Shown here one piece after another: positions 17,436 to 22,467 of a stretch of 64,000 nt of DNA; positions within the stretch are counted from its first letter, which is position 1; each line of letters starts with the position of its first letter. Below the pieces are notes generated by a model. That model was not told the DNA's origin. It ran no database searches and saw only the letters and a list, made by a program, of their open reading frames with translations. Made by a program: the position numbers and the translations under genes. This DNA comes from Chloroflexota bacterium (lineage in GTDB: Bacteria > Chloroflexota > Anaerolineae > VGOG01). The DNA is taken from assembly GCA_030611885.1 (NCBI GenBank), contig JAUWOY010000001.1, forward strand, positions 62,001 through 126,000, written 5' to 3'.

Positions 17436-17645
17436 TCATCTGCTACTCGTCATAGGCTTGTTTATGCATACCGTCCCTCTGGCAAAATCAAGCTGAACCC
17501 GCGCTCCCTCCAACAAGCCCGTCCCCAGAAGGGCTTCCTCTGAACGGGTCAACACGATCTCCACATCCCTATACTCCCCGCGCCAGAAAGCCTTTCCCAC
17601 GAAAACCAACTCGTCCTGCACCAGCGTGCCATCAGCCAACTCGAA
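17436..17645 (-). pseudogene. C-terminal half of a clan AA aspartic protease
   Basis: About 70 codons reading ELADGTLVQDELVFVGKAFW, then VEIVLTRSEEALLGTGLLEG, aligned with the second half of the intact protein at 18535-18906 (ELADGTLKNELVF, SEEALLGTGLL). The part with the catalytic DTG is missing. It is out of frame with, and fused to, the end of the gene at 17549-17917, showing that one deletion joined two neighbouring genes. Confidence 0.75.
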
Positions 17646-17917
17646 CTGAATTGAAGAGTCCTCCTGGGCCGAAAAGAAACATAAGCCGGCTGGCCCACTC
17701 GCCCCACGAAGAACAGTTTCCCAGGATATTGCTCCCTGGCCTTGCGCACGGCTTCCAGGCCCGTCTTACCCAGGAAATAATCCCCGGTATCCACTTCGAT
17801 GGCCACCGCCTCTCCCAGATGTTCCTCCTCCAACTTCTCCGAAAGCTGGCGAAAGATACTCTGTCCTTTCGTCGCCACCTCGTGCACCCTGACCGGATAA
17901 GTCATCTGCTCAACCAT
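17549..17917 (-). CDS. Protease-pair partner protein with out-of-frame tail (deletion product)
   Basis: From an ATG at 17917 with AGGAGGTG upstream, about 75 residues match the small protein at 18918-19166: EEHLGEAVAIEVDTGDYFLG, KAREQYPGKLFFVGRVG, QPAYV. The rest (RPRRTLQFSSSWLMARWCRT and onward) is the +1 translation of the aspartic protease remnant. So a deletion removed the normal stop and the first half of the next gene. The N-terminal domain could still fold. Function unknown; such proteins often precede clan AA protease genes. Confidence 0.6.
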   Translation of the reverse strand: MVEQMTYPVRVHEVATKGQSIFRQLSEKLEEEHLGEAVAIEVDTGDYFLGKTGLEAVRKAREQYPGKLFFVGRVGQPAYVSFRPRRTLQFSSSWLMARWCRTSWFSWERLSGAGSIGMWRSC

Positions 17918-18107
17918 AACCGCACCTCCTGGCGCTCTGATCATCCTCTGTCTCTCTTCCCCTCTCCATCCTCCACCCTCCATCCTCCATCAGCACCCAG
18001 GTCTTCCGCAATGGTCTGGCCGGCACCCTCGAAAACACCCCCACTACAACCGCATCCTCTCCAAACACCGCCCACACCACCGCTGGTCTCACCCTTCGGG
18101 CTGAGCC

Positions 18108-18185
18108 TCAGGGCGAAGCCTTGGTGCTACTCAGATCGGTGAAGGGAGATCGCACCAGCCATATCTCACCGCGTTTAGCTCTCAT
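18108..18185 (-). pseudogene. Beheaded PemK/MazF-type toxin (copy 2, 25 codons)
   Basis: An ATG at 18185 overlapping the antitoxin stop by 11 bases opens MRAKRGEIWLVRSPFTDLSS then TKASP and a stop. The stop lies inside a dispersed palindromic repeat (CTTCGGGCTGAGCCTCAGGG). A repeat insertion or deletion at this point removed the remaining toxin. This is independent of the breakpoint in copy 1. Between here and 17917 I see only repeat-like and low-complexity sequence. Confidence 0.7.
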
Positions 18186-18378
18186 CTGCGAGGTGGTCAT
18201 AGATGTCCTCTCCGGGTTCGCTCCATTCGGCAAACCCTGTCTCAGCCAGCCGCATCATCTCGAACGTCTCGGCTCGCTCCCCCATCTCATCCGCCAGTTG
18301 GACAAACTCCAGGGGCGGCAACCGAAAAACGAAGGTCTTGATTTCCCCCATTGTCATAGTCACGCCTGTTTGCTCCAT
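18175..18378 (-). CDS. Orphan antitoxin-like small protein (copy 2)
   Basis: A 67-residue protein nearly identical to the one at 15006-15227 (TMGEIKTFVFRLPPLEFVQL, ADEMGERAETFEMMRLAETG, EDIYDHLADES). The ATG at 18378 is supported by an AGGAGGTG site and matches the chosen start of copy 1. Downstream is another truncated PemK-like start. Two antitoxins that survive while both toxins are lost fit selection for the antitoxin or simple decay order. Confidence 0.65.
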   Translation of the reverse strand: MEQTGVTMTMGEIKTFVFRLPPLEFVQLADEMGERAETFEMMRLAETGFAEWSEPGEDIYDHLADES

Positions 18379-18534
18379 GTCCATCACCTCCTGACACAAT
18401 TCATCAGTTTGGGTTTTGGATACTTCGACCCTTCGACAGGCGCAGGACAGCGCTGGGCTCAGTACAGGTCAAGGATTCCGCATTGATGCCTCGATCCTGA
18501 AGCTGCGCCACTTCGTTGGAGAGACAAGCCAACC

Positions 18535-18906
18535 TCAGCCAGCATCGGCCTTCTTGACAGCTATCTGCCGTCGAGCGAAGTTCATCTCCAGCACACTATC
18601 GGCCAACAAACCGGTGCCCAGCAGCGCCTCCTCCGACTCGGTCAGGGTGATCATCACTTCCCTGTCCTCACCCTCCCAGACCACAACTCCCGCAAATACC
18701 AACTCGTTCTTCAGCGTGCCATCGGCCAACTCGACCCATATCACGTCTCGCAACTCCAACCCTAACTGAATGGCCAATAACGTGGGCAAGCAAAGGTCAC
18801 CATCGAACCCCGTATCCACAAGCGCGTCAATCACAATGCCTGCCCTGCTACCCACCACCGGGACCTTCAACCGGGGATGGCCCGCCTGATCAAAAAAGGC
18901 TTCCAT
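18535..18906 (-). CDS. Clan AA aspartic protease-like protein
   Basis: A 123-residue retropepsin-like half-protease. It has LVDTGFDGDLCLP, where D-T-G is the catalytic signature, and the second hydrophobic motif SEEALLGTGLL near residues 92-102. Such single-lobe proteins would work as dimers. The gene follows a small partner gene by 11 bases, and the same pair existed in a second, now damaged copy at 17436-17917. The biological substrate of these bacterial pairs is unknown. Confidence 0.75.
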   Translation of the reverse strand: MEAFFDQAGHPRLKVPVVGSRAGIVIDALVDTGFDGDLCLPTLLAIQLGLELRDVIWVELADGTLKNELVFAGVVVWEGEDREVMITLTESEEALLGTGLLADSVLEMNFARRQIAVKKADAG

Positions 18907-18917
18907 TTTCTCGCCCC

Positions 18918-19166
18918 TTAGCGGTGGACATAGATAGCCGGATAGCCAATCTTCACCGCGTAGAACACCTTGCCGGGATACTTGCGACGTGCCTTCTTGT
19001 CCGCTTCGAGCAGTGTGTTTCCCAGAAAATAGTCCCCCGTGTCCGGGTCTATGACCACAATCCTTCCCTTGTGCTCTGGCTCTAACTTCCCCTGCAACGC
19101 CTCGTAGACTTGCTTCCCCTTGGAAACCAATTCCTGCTTATTGATCATCACCACCTGTTTATCCAT
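18918..19166 (-). CDS. Small partner protein of the aspartic protease pair
   Basis: An 82-residue protein beginning MDKQVVMINKQELVSKGKQV and continuing HKGRIVVIDPDTGDYFLG, KARRKYPGKVFYAVKIGYP. It starts at 19166 behind an AAGGAGG site; a longer frame to 19220 has no site. I do not know a named family, but proteins of this type are regularly the upstream gene of clan AA protease pairs. It may be an antitoxin-like or adaptor protein (inference). It is the first intact gene downstream of the c-di-GMP riboswitch. Confidence 0.6.
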   Translation of the reverse strand: MDKQVVMINKQELVSKGKQVYEALQGKLEPEHKGRIVVIDPDTGDYFLGNTLLEADKKARRKYPGKVFYAVKIGYPAIYVHR

Positions 19167-19321
19167 CTCTTTGCCTCCTTCCATCAATCGGTACACAATC
19201 TGGGAGGATACCTTAGCCATTTTCCCCCGCCCTCATCCACGAGAAGGCGCTATCCCTTCCCTGGCATTGCTTTCGCCTGTTACTCGATCCACGCATACGT
19301 ACGTTCGATACATCCTCGACC

Positions 19322-19363
19322 AAAAAGCGCGCTGTCGGCCGACCTGCCTCCGAACAGCACGCT
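19322..19363 (-). terminator. Intrinsic terminator of the riboswitch expression platform
   Basis: On the minus strand AGCGTGCTGTTCGG pairs with CCGACAGCGCGCT and is followed at once by TTTTTGG. It begins about 10 bases after the end of the c-di-GMP aptamer. Confidence 0.75.
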
Positions 19364-19373
19364 GAACATGTCT

Positions 19374-19485
19374 TCGGCAGCCCGGCCATCCTATCAGCTA
19401 ATAGCCAATAACTAATAGCTATCTGCTAACTTAGACCCGTGGCTTTGCGCCCCCACCTTTCGATGGGTTTGCCTTTAGCGGATAC
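19374..19485 (-). promoter_or_regulatory. Cyclic di-GMP-I (GEMM) riboswitch
   Basis: The minus strand carries the conserved aptamer pieces in order: AAAGGCAAACC, a short stem closed by a GAAA tetraloop, GCGCAAAGCCACGGGTCTAA, a variable arm, then GATGGCCGGGCTGCCG. These match my memory of the GEMM-I consensus, including the tetraloop-receptor part. The variable arm is made of seven-base repeats (CTATTAG-like units). A consensus promoter lies upstream and an intrinsic terminator downstream. The regulated genes should be those starting at 19166 and beyond. Confidence 0.85.
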
Positions 19486-19518
19486 AATTGGGAAAGGGCC
19501 TTTGCTTTGCACATCTAC

Positions 19519-19547
19519 ATTATAACAAATCTGCCTGCTTTTGTCAA
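19519..19547 (-). promoter_or_regulatory. Consensus promoter driving the c-di-GMP riboswitch
   Basis: Minus-strand TTGACA (19542-19547), 17-base spacer, TATAAT (19519-19524). Transcription would start near 19512, just ahead of the aptamer. Confidence 0.85.
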
Positions 19548-19582
19548 GACTAAAGAGAAAACTGGACACTGGCGTTTTTTTT

Positions 19583-19640
19583 CGTAGTGACGACTTCAGT
19601 CGTCCACAGTGGCGTCAAAGCGACTGAAGTCGCTACTACG
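19583..19640. repeat. Palindromic dispersed repeat
   Basis: CGTAGTGACGACTTCAGTCG (19583-19602) faces CGACTGAAGTCGCTACTACG (19621-19640), giving a long stem with an 18-base loop. The remaining sequence to 19891 shows no gene; it may include the tail of another palindrome. Confidence 0.75.
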
Positions 19641-19891
19641 AACCCCATATCTTGTGGTTCATCGGCTGTCATGCCCTGGATATAGGGCAATCAGAAATTC
19701 GCCAGACCCCAGGAGAAAAGACAGGGTTAAGGTCAGGTTAAGGTTCGGTTGTCATTTCCTCTCGTGGGTTACTCCTCACCCGGCATCTACAGTATACCAT
19801 CATTTGATCTATTCGGGCATGAAATTGGCGTAAAACTGGCGTGAATTTTGCGTGAAATAAGACCGCCGTCGTGCGCGAGATCGGTCACCGG

Positions 19892-21166
19892 TCAACTTCC
19901 TGATCGAGACCTCTGCTCTTCTCCTCCTTCGAAGTACTCTATCGCGAACGCCCCAAACACCCCCACCATCAGCCCCAGCATCCCGGCGATGGCGATGTTA
20001 AGCTTCTTCTTGGGAGCTACGGGTTCTTTAGGCTCGATGGCAGTTACGGCGAAGCGCACTTCAGTGTCCGTCACCTGGGAGGCAACACCTATCTCCGCCT
20101 CCTTGCGGGCCAGGGTGTCATAGGTCTCCCAGGCCAGGTCCCTGGTGCTGGTCAGTTCTTGCTTTCTGGCTCGCTCTCGCTCCAGTTGTTCCTGCAATTG
20201 CAGTAGCTCTTGCTGAAGGGTCATCTCGTTGATGAGCGATTGAACCTCCTCCTGCCGGGCCTCCAGGATAGAGAGGAGAGCAGCGAGGTTCTGTGCCTGC
20301 TCCTCGGCGCTGCTCTCCAAAGCGGCCATTTCATCAAAAGCAAGCTGAAGTTCGACTGGCAATCCAGGTGATAACAGCGTGAACGCGCTCGTTTGCAGAA
20401 GCATGATGGAGAGGCTATTCCCCGTCCCCGTGGGAGAAGATGAGTCAGCCTGGCGCAACTGGTCCCGCAAGGCTCTGGCGTCGGCGATGAGCCGGTCGAG
20501 CATCCGCCTGGTAGAATAGTAATCAGCCAGGGTATTCTGCCTGGCTCCTATCTCTCGAGTGAGGGTGTCAATCTGGTTGTCTCCCACGAACCTGGCCAAA
20601 GTCTCCTGGGCCTTTTTGTAGCTGCTCTCGGCCTCGGCAACCTGCGCCTGGATGTCTTCTGACGACTGGGGACTGCCGCCATATAGCCCGTTGACGTACT
20701 CCTCGTAGGCCTCGCCCCAGGCGTTGGCGATAGCCGCGATTTTGCTGGGATCCTCCCCTTTGACTTTGATGCTGATGAGATCGCCGTTGCTCTCCGTCTC
20801 CACCATGTCCAGCAGCGCCTCCACTTCTCGTTCCTCAGGCTCCAAGCTGGATCCTAGCTTGTCAATCACCTCCGCGGCCACCGAGCTACTCTTCACCAGG
20901 GCCTCCAGGGCTTTGCGCCGCGCGTTGACATCTATCCCCACGCTGCCCAGCTCCTCCTCCGTCAAGGTGCGATACTTGGGCTCGAAAGTGACCTCCGATT
21001 TGGACTTGACGATGACCACTCCCGCTTTAGCCTCGTAGACGGGGGGCAGAATCAAGAAACTGACGACGGCTGCTGTGACCACCGCCACCAGGGTGATGCC
21101 CGCAATCCACTTCCAGCGCCTGACGATGACGTCAACGTATTCTCGCAGATCAATTTCCTCTTCCAT
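19892..21166 (-). CDS. Wzz/GumC-like polysaccharide chain-length determinant
   Basis: A 424-residue membrane protein that should control length or export of an exopolysaccharide. Residues 1-45 hold the Wzz start (EEEIDLREYVDVIVRRWKWI) with the first helix. A long periplasmic-type coiled-coil region (KAQETLARFVGDNQIDTLTR, LQLQEQLERERARKQELTST) follows. A second helix comes near the end (APKKKLNIAIAGMLGLMVGV). There is no BY-kinase domain. The ATG at 21166 has an AGGAG site; the longer frame to 21208 lacks one. A promoter overlapping the end of the upstream gene and a long hairpin leader precede it. Confidence 0.88.
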   Translation of the reverse strand: MEEEIDLREYVDVIVRRWKWIAGITLVAVVTAAVVSFLILPPVYEAKAGVVIVKSKSEVTFEPKYRTLTEEELGSVGIDVNARRKALEALVKSSSVAAEVIDKLGSSLEPEEREVEALLDMVETESNGDLISIKVKGEDPSKIAAIANAWGEAYEEYVNGLYGGSPQSSEDIQAQVAEAESSYKKAQETLARFVGDNQIDTLTREIGARQNTLADYYSTRRMLDRLIADARALRDQLRQADSSSPTGTGNSLSIMLLQTSAFTLLSPGLPVELQLAFDEMAALESSAEEQAQNLAALLSILEARQEEVQSLINEMTLQQELLQLQEQLERERARKQELTSTRDLAWETYDTLARKEAEIGVASQVTDTEVRFAVTAIEPKEPVAPKKKLNIAIAGMLGLMVGVFGAFAIEYFEGGEEQRSRSGS

Positions 21167-21231
21167 AGGTGCTCTCCTTTCACCAATTATTATGAGGAGT
21201 GTGCACAATTCGTTGGGGTGTAGTGAAGCGA

Positions 21232-21315
21232 GCTGTCAACGGATTTCTGGAGCGGATTGAACGGATACTAGCCGCCTCCAATCCGTTCAATCTGTTCCCT
21301 GAATCCGTTGACAGC
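21232..21315. repeat. Two-tier palindrome in the leader of the Wzz-like gene
   Basis: GCTGTCAACGGATT (21232-21245) pairs with AATCCGTTGACAGC (21302-21315). Inside it GATTGAACGGAT (21255-21266) pairs with ATCCGTTCAATC (21281-21292). It lies between promoter and start codon, so it will form in the mRNA. Confidence 0.8.
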
Positions 21316-21349
21316 ATCCTCGTCAGCCATTTATGCACACCCCTCAATT

Positions 21350-21378
21350 ATTATAGTATGATTAAGATTCTTGGTCAA
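21350..21378 (-). promoter_or_regulatory. Promoter for the Wzz-like gene
   Basis: Minus-strand TTGACC (21373-21378), 17 bases, TATAAT (21350-21355), overlapping the last codons of the upstream glycosyltransferase gene. Confidence 0.7.
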
Positions 21379-22376
21379 GAATCGAACGACGCTGAAATCA
21401 CGATCCTGACCAACCTCCACAGAAACCCCAGGCCCCAACCGAAGTGCATAACGGCAAAGGCCACAGGCAGGAGGAGGAAGTATCTCCAGCCTTTGCGGCG
21501 AGCAATTAGCAGGGCGGCAAGCAGGGAGGCAAGTAGGTAACTCGTGATCGCTAGTAGGAACGGATTAAGAAAACCTCGGTGGACGAGGCCCAGCAGGCCA
21601 GTGGCAAAAAGGCAGAAAACGAAAAGGGGGGCAGCCAAATGGCGAAGTTGGACGGATCGCGGATGCATTTGGATCATCTCCAGCTTCCAAAAGCCATACT
21701 GGAAGTATTGCTGCCAAAGGTCTCTTAAAGTCGAACGCCCATAGTAATAGGAGTTGATAGCCGGCGAGAGAAATATCTTTCCCCCAGCAGCTCTTAGACG
21801 ATAATTTAGCTCATAATCCTGGTTACGCACCAGCCTCTCGTTGAAGAAACCTACTTTGTCGAAGACACTGCGACGGAAGGCACCGAGGTAAACGGTATCT
21901 ACATACTGTTCTTTGGAGGCGTAGTGAAACTTGGAGCCGCCAGAGCCAAAAAAGGAACTGATGGCCAGGGCGATAACCTGGCTTACATAGTTCTGCCCCA
22001 CCGCCTGCATCAGACCGCCAACGTTGTCGGCTCCTGTTTCCCGGAGGCATCTGACACACTGGCTAACATAGTCGGGTTCGAGCAGACAATGCCCATCCAC
22101 GCGGACGATTACGTCGCCTCTGGCCTCCCTGATCCCCAGGTTGAGGCCCGCTGGAGCGCTGATCTTCGGGTTGTCCAGCAGTTTGATCAGGGGATACCTG
22201 GAGCCGAACTCAGCGACTACCTCTCGAGAGCGATCCTCTGACCTGCCATCCACCACCAGAACCTCCATGCTATCGTGGGGATAGTCCTGGTCAACCACCG
22301 ATTGGAGGCATCGAGCAATGAATGCCTCTTCGTTGCGTATGGGGATGATGACGCTTACAAAAGGGAACTCATTCAT
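21375..22376 (-). CDS. Glycosyltransferase family 2, ExoA-like
   Basis: A 333-residue transferase with a cytoplasmic GT2 domain and about four C-terminal membrane helices. Motifs: VSVIIPIRNEEAFIARCLQS, EVLVVDGRSEDRS, VIVRVDGHCLLEPDYV (DGH in the DxD place), RNQDYELNYRLRAAGG (the ED-like catalytic base loop). The architecture matches ExoA-type enzymes that extend membrane-linked exopolysaccharide units. ATG start at 22376. The Wzz-like gene follows and an O-antigen ligase-like gene precedes it, so this is a small exopolysaccharide operon. Confidence 0.88.
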   Translation of the reverse strand: MNEFPFVSVIIPIRNEEAFIARCLQSVVDQDYPHDSMEVLVVDGRSEDRSREVVAEFGSRYPLIKLLDNPKISAPAGLNLGIREARGDVIVRVDGHCLLEPDYVSQCVRCLRETGADNVGGLMQAVGQNYVSQVIALAISSFFGSGGSKFHYASKEQYVDTVYLGAFRRSVFDKVGFFNERLVRNQDYELNYRLRAAGGKIFLSPAINSYYYGRSTLRDLWQQYFQYGFWKLEMIQMHPRSVQLRHLAAPLFVFCLFATGLLGLVHRGFLNPFLLAITSYLLASLLAALLIARRKGWRYFLLLPVAFAVMHFGWGLGFLWRLVRIVISASFDS

Positions 22377-22387
22377 CTTTGGCTCCC

Positions 22388-22462
22388 CTGAAAAAAGCCT
22401 GCTCTGAGGCCCGTCCTCGGGCCGATTGCCGCACCCGGGGACGGCTGCGGGAGCTTTTTCAG
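22388..22462. repeat. GC-rich hairpin repeat between ligase and glycosyltransferase genes (copy 1 of 3)
   Basis: CTGAAAAAAGC at one end faces GAGCTTTTTCAG at the other. Between them GAGGCCCGTCCTCGGGCC and CACCCGGGGACGG pair. Related elements lie at 49391-49458 and 58359-58426, sharing the CCCGTCCCCGGG core. Confidence 0.7.
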
Positions 22463-22467
22463 TAGAT

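Noticed and set aside
19609-19833. 74-codon frame between riboswitch promoter and the Wzz-like gene
   Set aside because: No ribosome site or motif; starts within a palindromic repeat.
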